DNA of 64,000 nt from Symsagittifera roscoffensis. Taxonomy: Eukaryota > Xenacoelomorpha > Acoela > Convolutidae. Of the stretch, positions 28,221-38,880 are shown piece by piece; the stretch's first letter is position 1; the number at the start of each line of letters is the position of its first letter. The notes under the pieces were generated by a model. It was not told the DNA's origin and did not search any database. It worked only from the letters and a program-made list of their open reading frames with translations. Both the position numbers and the translations under genes were made by a program. The stretch spans positions 20,349,623-20,413,622 of the forward strand of contig NC_087065.1 in NCBI RefSeq assembly GCF_963678635.1. The letters run 5' to 3'.

Positions 28221-28718
28221 GTGGACGGAAGTGCACTTAACTGGTGTGAGCAACACGCACTACGAGAGTTGATGAGTGCGGGCTTGTTATTCGCGAATAT
28301 ATCAGAGACGGAGATGACCGTCATAAACTTTGATGATCACTTCCGAGACAGGATGGGAGAAGTGGATAGAGGGCACATCGAGGTATTCCCGAAGCTCTGG
28401 AATCTAAGGCCCTACGATAAAACAAACGGCGAATTCACCAGAATTCTTCGACTGACCGCAGCATACCACAAATTGAGAGAAGAAATGAAGGGCTGGGTTG
28501 ACTACACGAAACTGCCAGAAGAGATCTCCGAGTTCCCTTTGATCAAAAGGTTGTTGCTCGGAGCAGACTCCGTAGTACAAACCCCTAGGTTGAGAGCCTT
28601 TGAAACTAATGAAAGGAGAGTAGTGAAATTCTCCGAGATCATGGACCCGTGCTTTGTGGGCAGAAACGCCGCAGTGCTGCAGTATACGAGCAGAGCTATG
28701 GGACCCAGTCTATTTTGA
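28221..28718 (+). pseudogene. ORF2 conserved region continued, copy 2
   Basis: Begins DGSALNWCEQHALRELM, which matches the sequence at the left edge of the window (DGTALNWCQQEVLRAQM). A frameshift near 28,206 separates it from the previous block. Beyond the window edge of copy 1 there is no second copy to compare here, so function remains unknown. Confidence 0.55.
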
Positions 28719-30547
28719 AAATAGGTCTCAACAGACCACTTATGCAGGAAAACCTTGACAAACTCGACGAGTGTGAAGGGAGATTGAGCGCGTTACTGAT
28801 TGACTCGGCGACTGACGAAAGTGAGACAAACTCTCCAATAGAGATGACGCCGCCAGAAGACAAGGAAGAAGTAGTATATATGTCAAAAACCCGAAAAGGA
28901 ACGATGCGATCAAAGATGGTGATTGACAGGATTGTTGAAATCAAAATGAAACAGGGCAGCAAAGTGACATTGAGGAAAGCTGGAGAAACAAAGGCGGATT
29001 CGGAAATCTCGATAAAAGCTATCAACTCAGCCAAAAGAAAACGCGTCGAAGAAGCCATGGATATGGGACAGGTTGATGATCGATTGCCTCGCACAGACAA
29101 GATGTTGACTGACATAGCAATGGTGCCACCCATTCTCATGGCAGGATTAAAATCAGCCGGTTACAAAATTGAGAGGAGTGACCGCATTCTGACTGGAGCA
29201 ACGTTAGAAATGGAAATACTCAGCCAATGTGGAGAGAGTACACTAAAAGATTTCAAACCGTCTCTCATGAATCACGGAAAGGGAAGCGTCGTAGGACAGC
29301 TAGTCGCAGTGAAATCTAACAGATTCACAGTGTCGGAAACTGTATCGGTTGATGAGCCCGCCGGTGGATACATGGAGATGTTGGAATACGGAAATTCGGC
29401 CAGAGGACACTTAATTGCTCTGGAAGACAAAAGTGCTATGGAAGGTTATTTGGAGACGATGACGCATAAGGCATACGGGACTCTGGTATTGTCTGAAATG
29501 CACGCGGAAACAATCAAGCAGTTGGTGAGCCTACCATGGAGAGCAGTAGTGTTACGATACTTCGAAGAAGAAATGAGAACCACTCCGAAGATACACGCTC
29601 TGATAGCGATAACCTATGTGAAAACAGAGTTACAATTGAGGTTCGCTTGGGGCATGACTGGACTGACACGCGGGGAATGTGATTCGGAAGAAAGAAAAAG
29701 ATCGAAGGGAGAAAAGGTGTTCTTAATGACAAGTGTGAGAGATCTGATAACCCAAGAAGGAGCGGCAGTATTAAAATCAGCCGGTTACAAAATCGAGAGG
29801 AGTGACCGCATTCTGACTGGAGCAACGTTAGAAATGGAAATACTCAGCCAATGTGGAGAGAGTACACTAAAAGATTTCAAACCGTCTCTCATGAATCACG
29901 GAAAGGGAAGCGTCGTAGGACAGCTAGTCGCAGTGAAATATAACAGATTCACAGTGTCGGAAACTGTATCGGTTGATGAGCCTGCCGGTGGATACATGGA
30001 GATGTTGGAATACGGAAATTCGGCCAGAGGACACTTAATTGCTCTGGAAGACAAAAGTGCTATGGAAGGTTATTTGGAGACGATGACGCATAAGGCATAC
30101 GGGACTCTGGTATTGTCTGAAATGCACGCGGAAACAATCAAGCAGTTGGTGAGCCTACCATGGAGAGCAGTAGTGTTACGATACTTCGAAGAAGAAATGA
30201 GAACCACTCCGAAGATACACGCTCTGATTGCGATAACCTATGTGAAAACAGAGTTACAATTGAGGTTCGCTTGGGGCATGACTGGACTGACACGCGGGGA
30301 ATGTGATTCGGAAGAAAGAAAAAGATCGAAGGGAGAAAAGGTGTTCCTAATGACAAGTGTGAGAGATCTGATAACCCAAGAAGGAGCGGCAGTAGCGTGT
30401 GCGAAGCGGAGAGACGCTCTCTTTTTAATTCGATTCATGATAGAACAAATATCAGTGCCAGCCTTGAACACTTGTGGCAAGATCCTAAGAGAAGGATATG
30501 AACGAGCGAAAGCCTTGCTCTTACTAGCGCTTTTGGACATCCATTAG
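28649..30547 (+). CDS. ORF2 late region with an in-frame 208-residue tandem duplication, copy 2
   Basis: The longest open frame of copy 2, 632 codons. An acidic linker (28,760-29,000) leads to a globular region beginning LMAGLKSAGYKIERSDRIL, with TLEMEILSQCGESTLKDF, YLETMTHKAYGTLVLSEM, VLRYFEEEMRTTPKIHALIA and LQLRFAWGMTGLTRGE. The region occurs twice, residues encoded by 29,146-29,769 and 29,770-30,393, almost identical. Copy 3 (38,280-38,835) has the same blocks once only (ILARWKTAAYKG, EDFKPQ, LLEYFEDEMRT), so the duplication is private to copy 2. The frame survived because 624 is divisible by three. Function unknown. Confidence 0.65.
   Translation: MLCGQKRRSAAVYEQSYGTQSILKIGLNRPLMQENLDKLDECEGRLSALLIDSATDESETNSPIEMTPPEDKEEVVYMSKTRKGTMRSKMVIDRIVEIKMKQGSKVTLRKAGETKADSEISIKAINSAKRKRVEEAMDMGQVDDRLPRTDKMLTDIAMVPPILMAGLKSAGYKIERSDRILTGATLEMEILSQCGESTLKDFKPSLMNHGKGSVVGQLVAVKSNRFTVSETVSVDEPAGGYMEMLEYGNSARGHLIALEDKSAMEGYLETMTHKAYGTLVLSEMHAETIKQLVSLPWRAVVLRYFEEEMRTTPKIHALIAITYVKTELQLRFAWGMTGLTRGECDSEERKRSKGEKVFLMTSVRDLITQEGAAVLKSAGYKIERSDRILTGATLEMEILSQCGESTLKDFKPSLMNHGKGSVVGQLVAVKYNRFTVSETVSVDEPAGGYMEMLEYGNSARGHLIALEDKSAMEGYLETMTHKAYGTLVLSEMHAETIKQLVSLPWRAVVLRYFEEEMRTTPKIHALIAITYVKTELQLRFAWGMTGLTRGECDSEERKRSKGEKVFLMTSVRDLITQEGAAVACAKRRDALFLIRFMIEQISVPALNTCGKILREGYERAKALLLLALLDIH
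29146..30393 (+). repeat. 624-bp tandem duplication
   Basis: Second copy starts at 29,770 with ATTAAAATCAGCCGGTTACA, the same as at 29,146. Only about five substitutions are seen (for example AAATCT to AAATAT and CCCGCC to CCTGCC), so the event is recent compared with the age of the element. The sequence GCAG precedes both starts, a possible microhomology. Confidence 0.95.
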
Positions 30548-30556
30548 AGTAACCCG

Positions 30557-32566
30557 ATGCTAGTGAACATGAAAGAGCCTGTGGAGCTGGAACCTATGAA
30601 AAAGATTGACGAAATAAGGAGATTCTCTAACAAAGAGATGAGGCTCACGAAAGAATCTATGGGAGCACTGCCGAAGACCAGTGAATACTGTGGACCGATC
30701 AGAAGAAGTCATACAGTTGCGGATCCGGAATTAGAGGGTTGGCGTACAACCCTTTCATAAATGAAATTATACGCGATTGCTTCTTTGACTACAAGCAAGT
30801 AGAGTTGCTAAGATTCTGGACTTCAAGAATTGCAACAATAAGAAGCGCTGCTAATCAGCAGACCAAGCTGGGACTAGTCTTGGAGGAAAAGGTGACAACC
30901 GAGTGGAGTTTGGATTGGGATTCTCGGACGAATGGCTAAGTACGAGTTTGATGGTGGTGTGGGAACTGATGAAACCATCATGATGTCCGACTCCTAACGC
31001 CAATTCGGTATTGCGTGCGATACGAGACGTGCAGAGGGAACTGAATTCAGACTGTTACTTGCGTGACCTGAACATCATTTACAATTTGATGATGACAGCC
31101 TCCAAGAGCAACGGGGAAGACAAAGTAAAGTTGCCTGGCTGAGGACCAGAGGACTGGGTCAAACCTGGTAGCTGTCTGGCAGAAGTCTGTGGACTGGAAG
31201 GTCAAATCTGTGGAGGTCTGGATTGCGTAAAGACCCTGGAGAAACAACACAAGCAATTGACAATATTGGTTGGGATCATTGCGATGAAAGCAAAAACGGA
31301 AACGGAATTGATTGCAGATTGCCATGGAGGAACCGAGGTGAATCTAGTGACTGAAATAGGATTCTAAAGCGTGTTTGGTTCTTTAGAGTCACTAGTGAAT
31401 ATAGAACAAAAGCATGAGATGGTCACGACTATCAGTGTAGAAGTGTTTCCGGGAGTTTTGCAAACCGAGCAGAAATATATTGGAAAGTGGAGAGAAGGGA
31501 TCGAGGCGGAAATAAACATCCGGCACAGTGAAACCTATCGTAGACCGACGGGAGCGAGATACTTAGTTGGATCAACTTTAGCTCCAATGTGCAAGAGCAG
31601 ATACCCAGTGCATTTCGTAGCGGTGGATGTGAAAAGTACAAGAACGATCGTGGATCAAGCCTTACCAGTGCCATAATGCGTAAGACTAGCGAGAATATCA
31701 GAAAAATCTTACTAGTTACTGTGCAAAATGTTCTCAATAGTTCCAGAGAAAACCAAAGAGGAATTAGAATCGATACTGGGAAAGAAGTTTATGGGATACG
31801 CCAGTGGGAACTTCAGTGACTTTGAAAGACAAAAGCAGAAAGGGTCGAAAGTCACGGATTACAATGCAGTAGATGAGAATGAGGAAGTCCACCGAGTGAT
31901 GATCGAAGTGGAACCACAACTGGAAGCGTCGGGAAAGCATAATTGGAGGAGCATCATGTCGACACATGATGAGTTCCCTGCCATTGCTTGGTACAAACAA
32001 GGTGGTACCCCGGGCGTAGTGATCTGGTGTTGATCTGGGACAGTGGAGAGCTGCTCTCCATGGGTTTACCAGATTCATCACAGCCCAAAACGATAGTGAT
32101 AGTGGGAGTTATGATGGCGTTACGATGGCTGGAAGGTCATGTAAGAGAGAACAATAGACAAGAAACGCCTGCGAAAGAACAATTGCAGGAATTGGGTTTT
32201 CTGAAAGATTTAGATCTTTTTGAGACAACGTACAAAATCTTGAACATTCCGATGGAAGTGAAAAAAATATGGACCAGAAGATGACTGATGCCGTGGTTCA
32301 GAGCCAACATGACTGTATGGTTGTACGAGTATGCCAAGAAGCATATGTCGAAGCACAGCAGAGTGTATGGTGCGTATCAGCTGGACATTGGAGCAGGAGC
32401 TTTCAAGCGAGCTTTTATAACTCATCGGAATGCAGTAACCACGGCAGTGAAGAGGACGTCTAGGACAAGTGAATGTGACGGGAGAGAAAGAGAGGAGATG
32501 TTGAAGGAAGACTTGGAGGCAAACGTGATGTTGTGCCTCCACAACAGCTTCTGCCGAAACCGATAG
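30557..32566 (+). pseudogene. ORF2 C-terminal region, copy 2 (fragmented)
   Basis: A series of frames (30,557-30,760; 31,371-31,676; 31,728-32,033; 31,988-32,284; 32,288-32,566) that together align, in order, with copy 3 at 35,884-38,280. Shared blocks: EIRRFSNKEM / EIKRFSNKKF; FGSLESLVNIEQKHEM / NLESLEILESEHHL; VLQTEQKYIGKWREGIEAE / VLQMIQKHIRGWKVGLEAE; EPQLEASGKHNWRSI / EPLLEASGERNLRSI; MMALRWLEGHV / MLALRWVEENI; FKRAFITHRNAV / FKRPLLTHRNGL; CLHNSFC / SLHNSFC. The frames differ, so several frameshifts have occurred. No known family recognised. Confidence 0.62.
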
Positions 32567-32998
32567 ACTAACGTTGATCCTCTACCTTGTTGTAAGCAAA
32601 AAGTAGAAGAGCAGAAGTGTTGGAGGACGGAATCGAACAGCGTCAAAATAGCTACCGACGTGTTGCAAGATTCGGAGAATGAAACTGCGGAGTCAATGTT
32701 GCAGGAGGAGGAGATGGAACATTGACAAATGGCCTAAAAACAAGATGCAAAAAGAAAGAAAATTAGAAGAATTTCGAAGTTTTAGAACTTTTAAACGACG
32801 AAAACAAAGAGTGAACAAAGAAAGAAACAAAGAAGCAACGAAAGAGAAGATGTTAAAACTCAGAATTGTTTTGTGTGTGAGAAAAACTCAATTGAGAAAC
32901 AAAGCAACTAAGTTTACAATTGAAACTGAAGAGAAAACATTTAGTTGAGTTTTGAGGATTAAAGAATTTGTTGCATTTATAAATTTGCATTATGAATT

Positions 32999-33026
32999 TA
33001 GTAAGTGTCTTTAGAGACACTTACTA
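32999..33026 (+). other. Perfect 12-bp hairpin
   Basis: Arms TAGTAAGTGTCT and AGACACTTACTA with loop TTAG, 30-50 bp after the last ORF-like sequence of copy 2. Its place is that of a 3' untranslated region. Role unknown. Confidence 0.85.
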
Positions 33027-33574
33027 TTTGATTAGAAAGGCTTGAGTGGAGAGTATAATAAAATATTCCAGCCTGCATGATTGTTTTTAATCAACTAAGA
33101 CGACTGATCACTTTGTGGTGACACCAAGGGCTCTGGTAATCTCTTGAAGAGGGAGATTATTTCAGTGTTCCTTCTAACTACCGAGTTTCCTAATTTTAAA
33201 ATTCAGGACCAATAACAACTAAATTTCCGAAGGGAAGAAGCATAGTAGGATAATTTTAGTTTGTTGGTTGGCAGGACTGTCCTGCGTCCTAACACTTTTT
33301 AAACCTAGGAGAAAAAGTTTTAAATAGGGACATTAGACATTAGAAATCAGAAAGAATGTTTTATCCTAAATTAAATCCTCGAAAGTGCTTATTAGTGAAA
33401 AATTTGGAAGGCTATATTAGTGTAAAAAGATGCCTTTTGTATTTTGCAGTGAGTCGATATGACGTGGATGAGAGTGTTTTCATGCATTTTATAAATTCTG
33501 TTCGATGACACTGTACCATTTTGATGAAGACTACACGACGCAATGAGGATATTGACCAGGCTACCCGGGGAGTA
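33027..33574 (+). other. Noncoding 3' end of copy 2
   Basis: No ORF of note. It contains AATAAAATATTCC near 33,057, a possible polyadenylation signal just downstream of the hairpin. It ends where the next LTR-like repeat starts. Confidence 0.35.
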
Positions 33575-35462
33575 TGTGACATTCGACCAGTATGGACAAA
33601 ATGCAACTTCGTGTTCGAATTTTTATCGGAACATCTGACCGAGAGAATTGATGGTTTTGATGGATAAGTGACGCTAATTGAACGATTAGACGAATCGGGA
33701 GGAGCTAGTTTTGACTAATATGCAAATTTTTAAAAATTCGATTTGGAAGTGAATGACACGTAACCATTTTATTATTTCGCACCAACTGAAACTGCGAAAT
33801 CAGAACAACAGTAGTCTCAGTGACAACAACAACGGAAAAACGACAGCAGATTGAGATTGTGATTAGAAATTGTCAGAAACCATTCCGAGTTGTAACGATT
33901 GTGCCGCTAAAATTGTTACAAAGTGATTCACGAGAACCAGGAAGGGTGTTGGAACGATGTGTCCAGCCTTCCGGAAAGAAATAAGGAGGTTATTTCCCCG
34001 GATTCCAGAATCCGGAGGGGTCTCGGGAGAGAACTAAAACATTATTTTAATCAACTTTCAGCTTTCTGGGAATGTCCTGAATCGAATTAATAACATTTAA
34101 ATTCGTTTTCAGATTATGAGAAGCTAGGAGTTGAGGGAAAGGGTTGATCCAACTTCGATGGAGATGATGATTTTTATCTACTGAACAAAAACAATAGTAA
34201 CATAATATATAAGTAGTAGCCCTACTTTTAGGAGTGACCTCGTGGTCTGCCGATACTGAGACCCAACCATGAGCTCACTTTCTTTGCATTTAATTAGGTT
34301 AATTAGAGCGTTCTGATCGAAGCCGGAAACAGTAACGTTTTCTTTGTTGACCCGATGTTAGAAAGACCACCAAAAGAACTGGCCTTGGCAGAGACGGTGA
34401 AAAGCATGTAGAGCTGTGCTTAGACGCTAGCCAGTCGTTTTAGAACCTAGCTTTAATTTCCGTCGATATATACTTCCGGGCGAATGTTACATTTTTACCG
34501 CATACGCATCTATGTTTCTCACAAATTTTTGAGCCTAGGCGGAGTCCAATTGCAATTCTAAGCTGCTGATTCAACAATTTCAATCTTGGGTTTTTACACA
34601 GTATGACATTCAAACATGTAAGAGATGCCTACTTATGTCACATATGAGGTTAAGAAAAAAAAAGCCCTATAACTATTAGCTCAAGGGTCAGGGACACTAT
34701 CTCTTGTGCTTTTATACCTCCTTCAGTCGGAGCCAATTCGGTTCGTGTAAGACATGAGACTACAAATCGTGGTACCGCTCAAAGGATACTAGTAAAATAC
34801 CCCCACTCTAGAAAAAAGAACGCCCCCGTGGCTAGGTCTCTAAACAACTAAAACACGCGAACGTCGTTAAAAACAGGGTCAGAAGCTCTAGAATACCATT
34901 AGTTTTGTTAGTCAGTGAACCTTTGATCCATTTCAGATGGATCAACCTAAAACTCGCCTTATCTCAACATAGTCACATAAAATGCATTCAAGAAATTTAA
35001 ACTGGGTACTCGCATAGTGACGCGACTCTAGAATTAAGTAAATGATAATAGTAAAGCAACTGTAGTTTCCTGCAATGAGTAGTTTTAAATTAATTACTTT
35101 AATCTTCTGAACCATTGGGCAGCTTCAGCTGTCCATCTTTCCAACCAAGGTTCTCTCTTGCGCAACGACGATTTTCTCCAGAGCTTTCACGTTTCTGTCT
35201 ATCAGGAACAATACAGCTCTACTCAGGTTGTTGATTGCAGTAATATTGCGAACAGCAATTTTTTTCTTGACTGATTTTTATCGATTTTCCGGCAATTCTC
35301 ATATTTTTTTTCTGGTCATTTCAACTTCTGCTTTTCAGTTGTCGCAAGAAACTTGATCATGACATGATCGATTCGAATTTTTGAAAAATTACTTCAGTTT
35401 CCAAAATCAAGGTTAATCTTCCAAATCAAGGTCAAAACTTCCAAAAATGACCAACTGGCACA
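33575..35462 (+). repeat. Complete LTR-like repeat (A plus B)
   Basis: Runs from TGTGACATTCGACC to CTGGCACA, a TG...CA pair as in LTRs. The A half (33,575-34,484) matches 20,210-21,116 and the B half (34,625-35,462) matches 18,999-19,902. Between them are about 140 bp that begin TGTTACAT and end ATGTAAGA, the same inverted ends that start the giant elements at 21,117 and 18,998. I saw no clear target-site duplication (GAGTA before, TAATC after). It contains no long ORF. Confidence 0.75.
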
Positions 35463-35883
35463 TAATCCCCGGACTCAAGATTGATGTCCCCATCCCGCAT
35501 CGTCGTCATACCAATGAGCCTCCAGAACATCGAGTGTGTCTCAAGACGCAGTGCTAGTGGTCATCTACAGAAATTTGCAGCAGATTCAACCGTATATACA
35601 TCCCATGTAAAATTGTCACTCTATAGCTAAAAATCATTCAAAATCTTCATCCAACTGCACCCTGGATTTCAGCTTCAAAAGATAGGTTTCTAAAATTTCT
35701 TTGGTTCAAATCAGTCAGAAAATTGTCATGCAAATTTTGGTAAATAAATAGATATATTATATTGGATAACAATAGTCTACATCTTGAAATTTTTTTTCGT
35801 GCCCTCAGATTTCATCCGAGTTCACACTCAAGTCCTCATTCCTTTCCCTGCTCAAGACTTAAGAATCCACCAAATTATACGGC
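35463..35883 (-). other. Noncoding 3' flank of copy 3
   Basis: Lies between the LTR-like repeat and the stop codon of copy 3 ORF2. Nothing coding is visible. By position it should be the 3' untranslated part of copy 3. Confidence 0.35.
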
Positions 35884-38880
35884 CTAATTCGTCCCCCCTG
35901 TCTTTGAAGTGCTGGGTCCAGACGCGCTCAATACCGTGATCTGCATTGTCAACTCCTTTTCGTCGTCAGAACTAATCACAATCTCTTCGCATGCCTTCAG
36001 TTGTTCATACGCCCTTATCCACTCCTTGTGTTCTTGAAATCTTCTTGAATGGTTTAGTAGATTCTTTAGCTTGAAGGTCGTGTTCAGGCAAAAGGAGTTG
36101 TGTAAGCTCAAGCTCACTTTTTCGCCAGATCTTTCTCCAGTATAGACTCCTTTGCTTTAGTATTATCTCTAGACACTTTAACAACCCGCTTCTATCCTCT
36201 AGTTAATCCATTGCGATGGGTGAGCAATGGTCTCTTGAAGGCTTCCGGCCCTATCTCGGCCAAGAGCTGACGATACTCCTTCTGATGCTTCTTCATGTGA
36301 TTCTTTGTCAAGACATACAGCCACGAGGTCAACGTCGCCTTGAACCACGCGAAAAATCGTATAGGACTCCACACGCGTCTCACCTTCAAACAAGTCAAGT
36401 CTCCTGCTATAATCAACAGCGTGTATCGCCTTCACAATCGGTGCTTTCGACTCCCAATACTTCGATATATTTTCTTCAACCCATCGCAGTGCCAGCATCA
36501 AGCTCATCACAAAGAAAGTGACCTTCTGCTGATGATCTGGCAATCCTATAGACCGATCTCTCCAATATCCCATATCAAGCAGAGGTTTGATTTTTCCGGA
36601 TACCACACCATATGTGTCAGACAGTGGCATGGATAGTCTCCATGTTTTAGATTAATGCTCCGGAGGTTGCGTTCGCCAGAAGCCTCGAGCAAAGGTTCAA
36701 ACTCCATCATTTCTGCATGTGTCAAATCATTTTCATCCTTTACCTGAGCGTTGTTGAGTGTCTTGCCCCTCGCACTCTGCTTTTCAAAGTCACTAGAATT
36801 TTCCTTCTCCAAACTCAAGAGTTCTTCTCCCCAGATATCACTCAAATCTTCCACCCTGGGTCCTGGCACCACTCCCAGCATCTTCTGAAGCAACTGATGT
36901 GAGTGATGAGACATTCTTGTCAGTCGCACACACTTGGGCACCGAGAAAATCTTATCGATCATCACCCTATGGCTAGACGCTTCCGCTATTGATACGTGCA
37001 GTAGATAATGGCTTCCGCACAAACTCATCGGCACTCGACTTCGCATTTATCGGCAGACTGTAGGCCTCACTCACTGGGAATCCCATTTCTGCTTCCAAGC
37101 CGACTTTCCATCCCCTGATATGCTTTTGAATCATCTGCAGTACTCCAGACCAAGACTCCACTCTCAAAGTCGTCCCCAGATGGTGTTCTGACTCCAGGAT
37201 CTCCAACGACTCCAAATTGAACATCCTGGAGAAGAATCTTGATGCCGTCGCCAAATTCACCGGGGTACTCGCATAGCAATCGGTTTTTATCTGCACCTCA
37301 CTTTTTTCTTTCTCTGTAACGTCACCCAACCACGTAGCTAAATCTCGGCTCTGGATTGACTGTATCCTTACGCAAGATCTCCCATCACAAGATCGTCCCC
37401 ATCTCCGGTTGCTAGATCAAGACATGTACCAGGCTCCATCTTCTAAGGTGGCTCATCTCCACGCTCATTCGTCGTCTCATTGGACTCTTCTCGATGGGGT
37501 GATATCAGCTTATGTATCACATTCAAGTTCCCCAAATCTTCATCCTTTCCTTGCGACAATCTTACTTGTTCCGTGACTTCCTCATTCAAATTCGCTTGAG
37601 GATGTGGGCACCAAGATGACCTCAAGAGTCTCCAAACTGTTCCCAATTTCGTGGACAGTGCATTTTTTTCGCCTCGTAACCTCAGCTCTATCTTTTTCTC
37701 AGAGCGTGGCGCACAAATGGCCTCGGGTCCCTTCTCAAGAAGTCAGCCTAGGCTTGGCTTTTCCCTTTCTATCGAGTCAACTTCCATTATCTTCTCCGAC
37801 CAAAATTTTAACATGTAGGCGGCTCCTGCCTCTGCGCCCAAGATACTCCCCGCGCGTCTTGGTTTTCCAGTAATCCTCCGCCAAGGCCAAGGCACGATGT
37901 ACTTCATGACTGCTATTGAACTTCTTGTTGGAGAACCTTTTGATCTCGCCGACCTTCGCATGGTTCTCTAGAGACTGTCTCGAATTATCATCCTTTTCAA
38001 TCCCAGTATTTTGATACACGTTCAAGATAATGCTCGAGACTCTCTTCTCCGTTGCTCTACTTTCCGTCGCATTCCCATAGCAAACTTGGATGGTAGCATC
38101 TTGTATCACCGACATGACCAATCTCAGGATTCGGGTGGCATCTTTTCTCCTAGCAAGAGTTAACTCCGAGTTATCTCGAGCAACAAAATGCGCCAACATT
38201 CGATACACCTGTAGGCCTTTGTCACTCAGTTTTAGCTTGTCGCCCGAAGTCAGGCCTTCCAACGCCACCCCCGCCAATCACCATGTGAACAACAGCTGTC
38301 CCTCCGTACTAACAAAGGGGTTTGCTATCAGAGGCGGTGCTGACGAAGATGTTCTCATCTCGTCTTCAAAATACTCTAGCAACAGCTTCTCCCATGTTCT
38401 TCCCAATTGGTTTCTCATTTCCAGTTTGTTCATTTCTGCCCTTTGCTGGGTGGCCCAGTTTCGGCGCTTTTTAGACACTCCACAATCCAATTTTTTTAAG
38501 AAATTTTTCCACCTTTTTCGTTGTATCCAAAGCTATCCACCAAGAGCGAGCGGCACTTCTCGTTAACTCTTTCTCAAGGGAATCACTCGTCACTTGTCCC
38601 CCAACACCCTGGTGTTGACTCGAGATCAACTCACGGGTGTTCGCTCACTGGTGGAACCTCCTTCTAATCTTACCCTCTGAGGCTTAAAGTCTTCTTCGGC
38701 TCCCGAACCGGTTGTAGCCTCCATCTCGGTTATTACTTCAGCCAACGTCCTGAACATCGAGTTGCCTTTGTAGGCTGCAGTTTTCCATCTCGCCAGAATT
38801 ATCGGGGCCGTCTCTCTCACGTTAGCCTCCGACACAACATCCGCTAAAGGACTTCTCCCACCTCTCGCTGGTCCTATTTG
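35884..38880 (-). mobile_element. Copy 3 of the giant retroelement: last 3 kb of ORF2
   Basis: Minus-strand frames 38,835-38,626, 38,490-38,278, 38,277-37,777, 37,329-36,973, 37,046-36,546, 36,630-36,199 and 36,117-35,884 match, in the same order, ORF2 of copy 2 from about 29,100 to 32,570 (blocks listed under copy 2). The first of these has LARWKTAAYKGNSMF against LMAGLKSAGYKIERSD. The last ends STSKTGGTN-stop and gives the likely true C terminus of ORF2. The upstream end at about 38,880 is a clean truncation into AT-rich DNA. It has only one copy of the region duplicated in copy 2. Confidence 0.75.
36199..37329 (-). pseudogene. ORF2 C-terminal domain of copy 3
   Basis: Overlapping frames with frameshifts near 37,000 and 36,590. 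They encode EILESEHHLGTTLRVESW, VLQMIQKHIRGWKVGLEAE, EPLLEASGERNLRSINLKHG, LMLALRWVEENISKYWES, WFKATLTSWLYVLTKNHMKK and FKRPLLTHRNGL. Conservation against copy 2 is strongest here, so this part probably forms the main folded C-terminal domain of ORF2. I recognise no family in it. Confidence 0.6.

Larger units (their letters stand above)
21117..33574 (+). mobile_element. Divergent, internally deleted copy 2 of the giant retroelement
   Basis: Starts TGTTACATAG, an inverted match to the start of copy 1. A leader without genes (to about 22,474) is followed at once by the tail of the integrase, then the macrodomain, a spacer and the whole of ORF2 to about 32,950. Gag, RT, RNase H and the integrase core are missing, so an internal deletion of some 6 kb is likely. 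Protein similarity to copy 1 is moderate, so this is a different subfamily rather than a recent duplicate. It gives the only view here of the last third of ORF2 in this orientation. The 3' boundary is set at the next LTR-like repeat and is uncertain. Confidence 0.78.

Noticed and set aside
32679-32948. 89-codon Lys/Arg-rich ORF after ORF2 of copy 2 as a separate gene
   Set aside because: It is A-rich low-complexity sequence without a counterpart in copy 3.
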